The notes below the pieces were generated by a model that was not told where the DNA came from, ran no database searches, and saw only the letters and a program-made list of their open reading frames with translations. 39,226 nucleotides of DNA, taken from contig JAILIG010000065.1 of NCBI GenBank assembly GCA_024695445.1, positions 1-39,226 on the forward strand, read 5' to 3'. A program made the translations under genes and the position numbers. The first letter of the stretch is position 1. The number at the start of each line of letters is the position of its first letter. This document shows, piece after piece, positions 32,891 through 39,226 of the stretch. The DNA is from Oscillospiraceae bacterium (GTDB lineage Bacteria; Bacillota; Clostridia; Oscillospirales; Ruminococcaceae).

Positions 32891-33775
32891 TCAGTTCAGG
32901 CGGGAGCCGTAGCGGACAACCGTTTCGGCGCCGTTTTCGGAGTTTGCGAGAATCTGCGGATCCATCCGGACCGCATCCTTCGGCAGCACCAGCACGACCG
33001 TCGAGCCGCCGAACTCAAAATATCCCTTTTCGATTCCGCGTGCAACCCATGTTCCGTGCGGATGATTGACGATCCTGCCGACCATCATCGCGCCGACCTC
33101 GACCTGCAGAATGTCGCCGAAATGGACGGTGTGCAGCATCGTGACGGTGCGCGTGTTCTGATGATAGACCTTGACATATTCCGCAGAGACGGGATTGACC
33201 GTGTGCAGCACGCCCTCGATGCAGCGCGTTTTGCCGGGCCGGCAGTCGTCCACATAGCAGTAGCGGTGATAATCGTCCGGTGTCAGACGGAAAATCAGGC
33301 AGAGCCCGCCGCGGTACCTTGCCGCGAGCCTGCGGCAGCCGAGGAAGGCGCCGAGGCTGTAATCCGCGCCCTTGACGACAAAATGCGTCCCCTCCGTGAC
33401 CGGCACGACCGTCAGCTTCGCGTCGCACGGGCTGATAAACGCCGCGGGATCGCGGTCCACAGGGCGGCATTCCGGCTTGACCGGCCGCGTAAAGAAAGCG
33501 TTGAAGCTGCGGAATTTCGATTCGGCATAGTCATCCATGCGGATGTGCTTCTTTGCAACAAACGGCGGAATGGCGACCGTCGAGAGCGGATGCTCCAGCG
33601 CCGCGCCTGCGAGCTTTGAGACCAGCGGCTGCGTGAGCACCCTGAGCGCGGCTCGGCCGGGCGCGGTGCCGTAAAGCAGAGAGAGCAGCTTCCCCTGCGA
33701 GGCGCAGGAGTCGGCAACGGGATTGCCGCTGCGGTCGCAGATCGCTGCGCCCTGTGCGGTGTCTTTGTCGGGCAT
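32891..33775 (-). CDS. psd: Phosphatidylserine decarboxylase proenzyme
   Basis: Psd converts phosphatidylserine to phosphatidylethanolamine. The proenzyme (294 residues) cleaves itself at a Ser to form a pyruvoyl group; the site is visible as GGST in YFEFGGSTVVLV at about residues 255-266. The catalytic His region (PDDYHRYCYVDD) and the SPCDAKL Asp are present, completing the set. An upstream in-frame ATG at 33850 exists, but the start at 33775 has a strong AAAGGAGG site. It lies downstream of pssA, with a 115-base gap that shows no gene. Together they form the PE pathway. Confidence 0.95.
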   Translation of the reverse strand: MPDKDTAQGAAICDRSGNPVADSCASQGKLLSLLYGTAPGRAALRVLTQPLVSKLAGAALEHPLSTVAIPPFVAKKHIRMDDYAESKFRSFNAFFTRPVKPECRPVDRDPAAFISPCDAKLTVVPVTEGTHFVVKGADYSLGAFLGCRRLAARYRGGLCLIFRLTPDDYHRYCYVDDCRPGKTRCIEGVLHTVNPVSAEYVKVYHQNTRTVTMLHTVHFGDILQVEVGAMMVGRIVNHPHGTWVARGIEKGYFEFGGSTVVLVLPKDAVRMDPQILANSENGAETVVRYGSRLN

Positions 33776-33890
33776 GAGAAAGCCTCCTTTCGGTGCCGGA
33801 AATCTGCCGGAATGAAAAAGCGCGGTCCGCGGCAGCAGGCGCTCTGCCAAGCAGCAAAGCGCTCCCGCCGGATCGGATCGCGCATCAGGA

Positions 33891-34517
33891 TCAGCCGTGA
33901 CGGTGCTTGAAGATCAGCAGAATCAGCTCTGCCAGTCCGATGAGGATAAACACCAGCATTGTCCGCATCTGCGGCTTTTTCAGGTGGAATTTCGTGATGA
34001 ACGCCAGCGCGATCAGCGCATATACGGCGCCGCCGACATACGGGAAGGCATCTGCGAGATCCTTGCGGAAGCAGAAAAGCAGCGGAATAATCAGCGCGGT
34101 CGAGGTGACCGGCAGACCTTCATAGAGCTTTCTGCGCTCGGTCGTGACCTGCTGCCGCTCCTCCTCCGTGACATTGAAATACGCAAGACGGATCAGGGCT
34201 GCCAGAGAAAAGCAGCTGAAAACGGCAATATGTGCAGGCGAGCGGAGCTCCGCGCTGAAGGCAATCATCGGCGGGAGCAGTCCGAAGCAGACCATGTCCG
34301 AAAGCGAATCAATCTGTATGCCGAACCGACATTCCTGCGGCGTGCGGTTTTTCTTTGTCTTTGCCACCTTGCCGTCAAACATATCGCAGAGGCCGGCCAG
34401 CAGCAGCATTACAATCGCGGAATTGGTGCTGCCGTGCGCAGCAAAGTACAGGCCGACGGACCCGCACACAAACCCGATATAGGTCAATATCACAGTATAG
34501 CTGTAAAATCCGATCAT
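33891..34517 (-). CDS. pssA: CDP-diacylglycerol--serine O-phosphatidyltransferase
   Basis: An integral membrane enzyme (208 residues) that makes phosphatidylserine from CDP-diacylglycerol and serine. The CDP-alcohol phosphotransferase motif is visible as DGKVAK ... FGIQIDSLSD (about 48-74). Two differences from the textbook motif DG(x2)AR(x8)G(x3)D(x3)D are seen: Lys replaces Arg and the x8 spacer is 12 residues. Six or so membrane segments follow the usual plan. AGAGGGAT precedes the start. With psd downstream, the serine substrate is the likely one. Confidence 0.93.
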   Translation of the reverse strand: MIGFYSYTVILTYIGFVCGSVGLYFAAHGSTNSAIVMLLLAGLCDMFDGKVAKTKKNRTPQECRFGIQIDSLSDMVCFGLLPPMIAFSAELRSPAHIAVFSCFSLAALIRLAYFNVTEEERQQVTTERRKLYEGLPVTSTALIIPLLFCFRKDLADAFPYVGGAVYALIALAFITKFHLKKPQMRTMLVFILIGLAELILLIFKHRHG

Positions 34518-34528
34518 CTGTCATCCCT

Positions 34529-34557
34529 CTGTATTACAGGGTGCCGCACACGGCACC
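34529..34557. other. Inverted repeats in the pssA leader
   Basis: CTGTATTACAG (34529-34539) sits against a seven-pair hairpin (GGTGCCG 34540-34546 with CGGCACC 34551-34557). Both lie in the pssA 5' leader next to its ribosome site. A role in translation control is possible but unproven. Confidence 0.35.
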
Positions 34558-34576
34558 GGTTTTTCCCTTTCTCCTT

Positions 34577-34605
34577 ATTATATCAAATAATGCTCTTTTT
34601 TGCAA
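34577..34605 (-). promoter_or_regulatory. Sigma-A promoter of pssA
   Basis: On the minus strand, TTGCAA (34600-34605), a 17-base spacer and a perfect TATAAT (34577-34582). Confidence 0.82.
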
Positions 34606-34676
34606 GCCCTTTTTTCACACTTTATAAATTCTTCATGAGCGGGGCGGGAATGCACGGCGCACGGGGTTTTTCAGCC

Positions 34677-34705
34677 TTGACAAACAGCGGAAATTTTGTT
34701 ATACT
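34677..34705 (+). promoter_or_regulatory. Sigma-A promoter of pheST
   Basis: A perfect TTGACA (34677-34682), a 17-base spacer and TATACT (34700-34705). The leader is only about 35 bases, so a T-box riboswitch cannot fit. Confidence 0.9.
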
Positions 34706-34747
34706 ATAAGTTGTGCAATTCTATTCTGTCCAGAGAGGATGAACAAT

Positions 34748-35773
34748 ATGGAAGACCAGATGAAAGCCATCCGCGAACGGATCGAGGCGGCAGCCGCGTC
34801 CGTCAAGGATTCCAAGGCGCTCTACCAGCTCAGAAAGCAGTTTCTCGACAACAAATCCGGCGAGATTCCCGCACTGATGAAGGGGATGCGCGACCTGTCC
34901 GCCGAGGAGCGTCCGAAGTTCGGCAAGCTCGTCAATGCGCTGAAGGAATGGGCGCTTGACTTCTTCACCGAGCGCGATGCCGCCCTCAAGGCAGCCGAGC
35001 TCGCCGAGAAAAACGCCGCCGAGCAGATTGATGTCACCATGCCCGGCCGTCCGCGCAGCGCCGGTGCGCTGCATCCGAACACCCTCACCGCAAATGCGCT
35101 GATCGACATTTTTGCGGGCATGGGCTTCACCGTCTTTGAGGGCCCCGAAATCGAAAACGACTACTACAATTTCACGGCACTCAACACCCCGAAGGATCAC
35201 CCCGCACGCGATATGCAGGACACCTTCTATGTCTCGCCGGAGCTGCTGCTCAGAACGCAGACCTCCGCAGGACAGATCCGCGTCATGGAGAACACCAGGC
35301 CGCCGATCAAGATTCTGTCGCCGGGCAAGGTGTTCCGCTCCGATGACGACGCCACGCATTCGCCGATGTTCTCGCAGATGGAAGGTCTGGTGGTGGACAA
35401 GGGCATCACGCTCTGCGACCTGCAGGGTATGCTCGATGTGTTCGCACAGCGCATCTTCGGCGAGGATGTCAAAACCCGTCTGCGCCCGTCCTACTTCCCG
35501 TTCACGGAACCGTCGGTCGAGGTGGATGTGAGCTGCTTTGCCTGCGGCGGCAAGGGCTGCCGTCTCTGCAAGGGCACCGGCTGGATCGAGGTGCTCGGCG
35601 CCGGCATGGTCAACCGCAAGGTTCTGGAGAACTGCGGCATTGATCCGGATGTCTACACCGGTTTTGCATTCGGCATGGGCATCGAGCGCATCACGATGCT
35701 GAAATACGGCATCCCGAACATCAAGATGCTCTTTGAGAGCGATGTCCGCGTGCTGTCGCAGTTTGCTGAATGA
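34748..35773 (+). CDS. pheS: Phenylalanine--tRNA ligase alpha subunit
   Basis: PheS is the catalytic subunit of the alpha2-beta2 enzyme that charges tRNA-Phe. An N-terminal coiled coil (about 1-85) that binds tRNA is followed by the class II catalytic core: motif 1 near [19 protein letters not shown], motif 2 around [20 protein letters not shown] (about 195-214) and motif 3 [18 protein letters not shown] near the end. A four-Cys stretch, [14 protein letters not shown] at about 260-273, looks like a small zinc-knuckle-like loop. The ATG at 34739 is directly against the AGAGAGG site; the ATG at 34748, nine bases away, is preferred. It is followed by pheT. Confidence 0.95.
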   Translation: MEDQMKAIRERIEAAAASVKDSKALYQLRKQFLDNKSGEIPALMKGMRDLSAEERPKFGKLVNALKEWALDFFTERDAALKAAELAEKNAAEQIDVTMPGRPRSAGALHPNTLTANALIDIFAGMGFTVFEGPEIENDYYNFTALNTPKDHPARDMQDTFYVSPELLLRTQTSAGQIRVMENTRPPIKILSPGKVFRSDDDATHSPMFSQMEGLVVDKGITLCDLQGMLDVFAQRIFGEDVKTRLRPSYFPFTEPSVEVDVSCFACGGKGCRLCKGTGWIEVLGAGMVNRKVLENCGIDPDVYTGFAFGMGIERITMLKYGIPNIKMLFESDVRVLSQFAE

Positions 35774-35777
35774 ACCC

Positions 35778-35804
35778 GTGACAGGCGGCGCAGCCGCCTG
35801 TCAC
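35778..35804 (+). other. Intercistronic hairpin between pheS and pheT
   Basis: A perfect 12-pair stem (35778-35789 with 35793-35804) with a three-base GCA loop. It is not followed by a T-run, so it is not an ordinary terminator. It is the same style (triplet loop, GC-rich arms) as the mosaic repeat hairpins. Confidence 0.85.
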
Positions 35805-35858
35805 TCCGAATGCCGATGCTTTCGGAGATACCTTTACAGGAAAGGAAGCTATACAACC

Positions 35859-38294
35859 ATGATCGTACCGCTCAGTTGGCTGAAAGAATATGTTGATATT
35901 GATATTACCCCGCAGGAGCTGGAAAAACGGCTCTTTGACTGCGGATTTGAGGTCGAGACCTTAACCGCGCTCGGCGCCGACATCTCCGGCGTCGTCGTCG
36001 GTGAGGTGCTGTCGCTGGAGCCGATTCCGGAGACGCATCTCCATGTCTGCCAGGTGGACTGCGGTGCCCACGGACAGTTCCAGATCTGCTGCGGCGCCGA
36101 CAATGTCAAGCAGGGCGGCAAATATCCCGCCGCGCTGGTCGGCGCACAGGTCTACGCAACCGCAAAGGACCATGTGACCGTCGAGGGCACTATGAAAATC
36201 AAAAAGGGCAAGCTCCGCGGCTTTGAGTCCTGCGGAATGCTCTGCTCCGGCGTGGAGATCGGCCTGAACGAGGACCTCTATCCGGGCGCGGACTACTGCG
36301 GACTGCTCGTGCTGCCCGCCGACGCCGAAAACGGTGCCGACATCAAGCCGCTCGTCGGGCTCGACGACTGGATGTTCGATATTTCGATCACCGCAAACCG
36401 CCCGGACTGCCAGTCCGTGCTGGGCATCGCCAGAGAGGTCGCGGCCGCGCTCGGCAAGCCGCTCAAAATGCCCGCAGCCGATTTCAAGACAGACGGCACG
36501 AAGCTCGACGGTTTCCGCGTGTCCGTCGAGGCACCGGATCTCTGCCCGCGCTATCAGGCGCACTATGTCCGCAATGTGAAAATCGGTCAGTCTCCCGCAT
36601 GGATGCGCCGCCGTCTCGCACTGGTCGGCATCCGCTCCATTTCCAACATCGTGGACATCACGAACTATGTGCTGAAGGAAATCGGTCAGCCGATGCACGC
36701 CTTTGACCTGCGCGATCTCTCCGGCAGACAGATCGTCGTGCGCCGTGCGGCAGAGGGCGAAAAAATCGTCACCCTCGACGAAAAGGAATTCTCGCTGAAT
36801 CCGAACAACCTCGTCATCTGCGACGGCTCGCGTCCGGTCGCACTGGCCGGCATCATGGGCGGCCTGAACTCCGGCATCAAGGACGACACCGCAGATGTGG
36901 TCTTTGAAGCGGCAAAATTCATGCGCGACAATGTCCGCAAGACCGGCCGCGCACTCGGCCAGCACTCCGACAGCTCGCAGCGCTTTGAAAAGGGCGTGGA
37001 CGAGTATTCGACGGCACTCGGCATGAACCGTGCGCTGCACCTGATCGAAGCGCTCGGCTGCGGCACCGTCACCGCCGCGGCCTACTGCGAGGCAGTCTCC
37101 GCCGATCCGGATGCCAGACGCACCCTGACCGTCTCCCTGGAGAAAATCAACGCTCTGCTCGGCATCACCGTACCGGAGTCCGAGGTCCTCCGCATCCTGC
37201 AGAACCTCGACTTTGCACCGCAGATCAGCGGCGACAGCCTGACGCTCTCCGTTCCCGCATACCGCGAGGACATCGAAAACGCGCCGGACATCGCCGAGGA
37301 GCTGATCCGGATGTACGGCTATGAGCACATCACACCGACCTTCCTGAAGGCGGCCTCCGTGACGAGCGGCGGCAGAAATGCCGCACAGTCCGCGCTGCTG
37401 AAATTAAAGCGCGTGCTGGCCGCACAGGGCCTTTACGAAGCCGTGCATTACTCGTTCTTCTCGCCGAAGGACTTCGATCTGATCCGTCTGCCGGAGAACG
37501 ATCCCCGCAGACTGGCCGTGCGCATCCTGAACCCGATTTCCGAGGACCTTTCGGTCATGCGCACGATGCTGACGCCCTCGATGCTGAACGCGGTCATCCG
37601 CAATGTGCGCCGCGGCAACGACGAAGGCGGTCTGTTCGAGGTCGCAAAGACCTATCACAGCAAGGAGGAGCATCCGTCCGAGCTGCCGCAGGAGCGCGAG
37701 GCACTGAGCATTGCGCTGTTTGACGGCGGAAAGCTCGATTTCTTCGACGGCAAGGGCGTTTTAGAAGCGCTCGCGGCGGCCTTCCGGCTGACTTTTACCT
37801 ACAAAAAGCCGGAGCAGCCGGAGCAGTATCCGTTCCTGCATCCGGGCATGAGCGCGGTCATCTCGCTCGACGGCAGGGAAATCGGCTTTGCCGGTATGCT
37901 GGCGCATGACCTGACCGACAGCCTGATTCCGGAGCACCGCGCCTTTATAGCAGAGCTCGACCTGACCGTGCTGCGCCCGTATCTGGAGGGCGGCATCAGC
38001 TTTGAGCCGCTGCCGAAATTCCCGGTGGAAAAGCGTGATCTGGCGCTGCTGGTCGGAGAGGATGTCCTCTGCGCGCAGCTCACCGACGCGATGCACGAGG
38101 CCTGCAAGGCGCTCGATACCGTCACACTGTTTGATGTCTACAAGGGCAAGCAGATCGAAAAGGGCAAGCAGTCGCTGGCATTCTCGCTGACCTTCCGTCC
38201 GGACGATCACGCCTTCACCGACGCCGAGATCGACGCCTTTGTCGCAAAGATCCTAAAGCAGCTCGGCAAGCGGTTTGAGGCCGTCCAGCGGTAA
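35859..38294 (+). CDS. pheT: Phenylalanine--tRNA ligase beta subunit
   Basis: PheT (811 residues) is the editing and tRNA-binding partner of PheS. Domains in order are a tRNA-binding OB fold (about 40-150), the B3/B4 editing domain (about 210-390, with [20 protein letters not shown] near its start), B5 (about 405-475), the catalytic-like core (about 490-680) and the C-terminal FDX-ACB anticodon-binding domain (about 717-811, [14 protein letters not shown] and [13 protein letters not shown]). The frame opens earlier, but the start at 35859 matches the family ([15 protein letters not shown]) and has GGAAAGGA about 11 bases upstream. Length is standard. Confidence 0.97.
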   Translation: MIVPLSWLKEYVDIDITPQELEKRLFDCGFEVETLTALGADISGVVVGEVLSLEPIPETHLHVCQVDCGAHGQFQICCGADNVKQGGKYPAALVGAQVYATAKDHVTVEGTMKIKKGKLRGFESCGMLCSGVEIGLNEDLYPGADYCGLLVLPADAENGADIKPLVGLDDWMFDISITANRPDCQSVLGIAREVAAALGKPLKMPAADFKTDGTKLDGFRVSVEAPDLCPRYQAHYVRNVKIGQSPAWMRRRLALVGIRSISNIVDITNYVLKEIGQPMHAFDLRDLSGRQIVVRRAAEGEKIVTLDEKEFSLNPNNLVICDGSRPVALAGIMGGLNSGIKDDTADVVFEAAKFMRDNVRKTGRALGQHSDSSQRFEKGVDEYSTALGMNRALHLIEALGCGTVTAAAYCEAVSADPDARRTLTVSLEKINALLGITVPESEVLRILQNLDFAPQISGDSLTLSVPAYREDIENAPDIAEELIRMYGYEHITPTFLKAASVTSGGRNAAQSALLKLKRVLAAQGLYEAVHYSFFSPKDFDLIRLPENDPRRLAVRILNPISEDLSVMRTMLTPSMLNAVIRNVRRGNDEGGLFEVAKTYHSKEEHPSELPQEREALSIALFDGGKLDFFDGKGVLEALAAAFRLTFTYKKPEQPEQYPFLHPGMSAVISLDGREIGFAGMLAHDLTDSLIPEHRAFIAELDLTVLRPYLEGGISFEPLPKFPVEKRDLALLVGEDVLCAQLTDAMHEACKALDTVTLFDVYKGKQIEKGKQSLAFSLTFRPDDHAFTDAEIDAFVAKILKQLGKRFEAVQR

Positions 38295-38330
38295 AATCCG
38301 TTCCGCATCAGAAGCACTCCGCAAGGGGTA

Positions 38331-38358
38331 AGGGGACGCCCCGCAAAAAGGCATCCCT
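38331..38358 (+). repeat. Hairpin repeat flanking copy 3, left unit
   Basis: GGGGACGCC, a CCGCAAAAA loop and GGCATCCCT. The same sequence recurs at 38665-38689 as GGGACGCC / CCGCAAAAA / GGCGTCCC, in direct orientation. This left unit may terminate pheT, but its T-tail is weak. Confidence 0.65.
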
Positions 38359-38390
38359 CAGTCTGTCAAAAAAGTCATCCTTGTCTTTTT

Positions 38391-38570
38391 AGGGGGACGC
38401 CCTCTATCACAGGGCGTCCCCCTCTTGCCGCAAGGCGGCAATTCACCCCCTTGCGGAGCTCTTTTTCAGTCCTGAGAGTTTCGCGCTCTGCGGAGCGCGA
38501 CTTAGGGCTCCGCCCTAAGAACCCGCAAGCCTTTGAAAAGGCTTGACCGAAACTTTAAATTGGGCTGCCG
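38391..38570 (-). repeat. Mosaic hairpin repeat, copy 3 (inverted)
   Basis: Read on the minus strand it gives the same order as copies 1 and 2: hp1 38526-38545, hp2 38501-38519, hp3 38481-38500 (loop CGCA), hp4 38425-38441, hp5 38391-38423. It lacks the T-run, hp6 and the conserved tail of the other copies. It occupies the 427-base gap between pheT and the macro-domain gene. Confidence 0.88.
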
Positions 38571-38635
38571 GCGGGCTTTCGATCAATGCCGGCGCGGGCT
38601 CCGCGCAAAAAAGCTCGACTATAAACTTTAGTTTG
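38565..38635. repeat. Repeat motif cluster next to copy 3
   Basis: CTGCCGGCGGGCTTTCGATC (38565-38584), then a CGCGGGCTCCGCG hairpin (from 38594, loop GCT), then AAAAAAGCTCGACTATAAAC. The same three blocks in the same order lie at 20256-20320, at the right arm of the copy 2 inverted repeat. Confidence 0.8.
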
Positions 38636-38664
38636 GGTGTCCGAGGGTTCATCGACAAGCTGAA

Positions 38665-38689
38665 GGGACGCCCCGCAAAAAGGCGTCCC
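38665..38689 (+). repeat. Hairpin repeat flanking copy 3, right unit
   Basis: A perfect eight-pair stem (GGGACGCC 38665-38672 with GGCGTCCC 38682-38689) and a CCGCAAAAA loop; a direct repeat of the unit at 38331-38358. Confidence 0.75.
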
Positions 38690-38721
38690 CTCTTTATATA
38701 CATACAGAAAGGAATGATTCT

Positions 38722-39226
38722 ATGCCGCTTCAGCTTCTTTACGGCGATATCACAAAAATCGGATGCGACGCGATTGTCAATGCCGCAAACCGCTCCCTGC
38801 TCGGCGGGGGCGGCGTAGACGGCGCCATTCACCGCGCCGCAGGGCCGGAGCTGCTCGCTGAATGCAGAACCCTCGGCGGCTGCGAAACCGGACAGGCGAA
38901 ACTGACAAAGGGCTACCGTCTGCCTGCGCGCTATGTCATCCATACCGTCGGACCGGTCTGGCAGGGCGGAAATGCCGGCGAACCGGCCCTGCTCAGAAGC
39001 TGTTATCAGACCGCGCTGGAGCTCGCTGCGGCGCACGGCATCCGGAGCATCGCGTTTCCGCTGATCTCGGCGGGCGTGTACGGCTACCCGAAGCAGGCCG
39101 CGCAGACCGTTGCCGTGCAGACGATTTCCGCGTTTCTCGGCTCGCATGACATGGATGTCTTTCTCGTGCTGTTCGGCGGCGCGGACGAGCGAAAAAGCTG
39201 GTATCCGGAGCTGTGCCGCCTGCTGC
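38722..39226 (+). CDS. Macro-domain protein (O-acetyl-ADP-ribose deacetylase-like), 3'-truncated
   Basis: The first 168 codons of a macro-domain protein; the frame runs off the window end without a stop. Macro domains bind ADP-ribose and many remove it or deacetylate O-acetyl-ADP-ribose. The diagnostic pattern is clear: [20 protein letters not shown] (about 8-27), [14 protein letters not shown] (about 28-41), the [17 protein letters not shown] segment (about 62-78) and [12 protein letters not shown] (about 112-123). The start at 38722 has AGAAAGGA eight bases upstream. The domain is nearly complete; the missing part is the C-terminal end. Confidence 0.93.
   Translation, partial: MPLQLLYGDITKIGCDAIVNAANRSLLGGGGVDGAIHRAAGPELLAECRTLGGCETGQAKLTKGYRLPARYVIHTVGPVWQGGNAGEPALLRSCYQTALELAAAHGIRSIAFPLISAGVYGYPKQAAQTVAVQTISAFLGSHDMDVFLVLFGGADERKSWYPELCRLL

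Noticed and set aside
34706-34747. T-box riboswitch upstream of pheST
   Set aside because: The predicted leader is only about 35 bases and has no T-box sequence; it is too short for the structure.

Overview
The window reads as a chromosomal segment of a GC-rich Gram-positive anaerobe of the Clostridia, most likely a Ruminococcus-like member of the Oscillospiraceae. This is inferred from gene content: secreted proteins with type I dockerins, a cohesin-like module, Thr-rich linkers, BspA-type leucine-rich repeat proteins, DUF4830 and DUF1015 proteins, and Rex. Promoters are canonical sigma-A type and ribosome-binding sites are strong AGGAGG-like sequences. No rRNA, tRNA, phage, transposase or CRISPR gene was seen.

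Layout. Positions 1-2279 hold the end of secD and all of secF. 2688-5267 carry a TIM-barrel sugar-isomerase-like protein, nrdR, a convergent DUF4830 lipo/secreted protein and a divergent RsuA-type pseudouridine synthase. 5477-9845 hold an orphan MsmX/UgpC sugar ABC ATPase, a D-lactate dehydrogenase-like enzyme, a Nudix hydrolase (minus) and a DUF1015 protein. 10387-12213 is glmS. 12326-16662 is a cluster of two membrane-anchored LRR proteins and an AI-2E/PerM-family membrane protein. 16756-26850 is a secretome region: a CAP-domain dockerin protein, an HD-domain protein, an ECF sigma/anti-sigma/dockerin operon (minus) and a 962-residue cohesin-plus-dockerin scaffoldin-like protein (minus). 26906-31002 (minus) is aconitase, a 73-residue membrane protein, isocitrate dehydrogenase and Rex. 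31226-34517 (minus) contains cyclophilin, an unknown membrane protein, a pyridoxamine-oxidase-fold protein, psd and pssA. 34748-38294 is pheS-pheT, and the window ends inside a macro-domain gene.

Most long gene-free gaps are not empty. They hold a mosaic, palindrome-rich repeat family made of short hairpins, many with three-base loops. Three long copies (9853-10217, 19684-20038 and, inverted, 38391-38570) share the same hairpin order, while the arm sequences of two hairpins change in a compensating way between copies. One hairpin of the family is a good intrinsic terminator. Truncated relatives lie at 2465-2535, 23774-23836 and 31123-31177. A different five-hairpin array lies at 6732-6889. 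This repeat family is the strongest candidate for something undescribed.

Functionally, the best-linked groups are the PE-synthesis pair pssA/psd, the oxidative TCA branch with its redox regulator, and the ECF sigma/anti-sigma unit placed directly in front of a dockerin protein and close to a scaffoldin-like gene. The last arrangement suggests surface-signal control of a cellulosome-like secretome.
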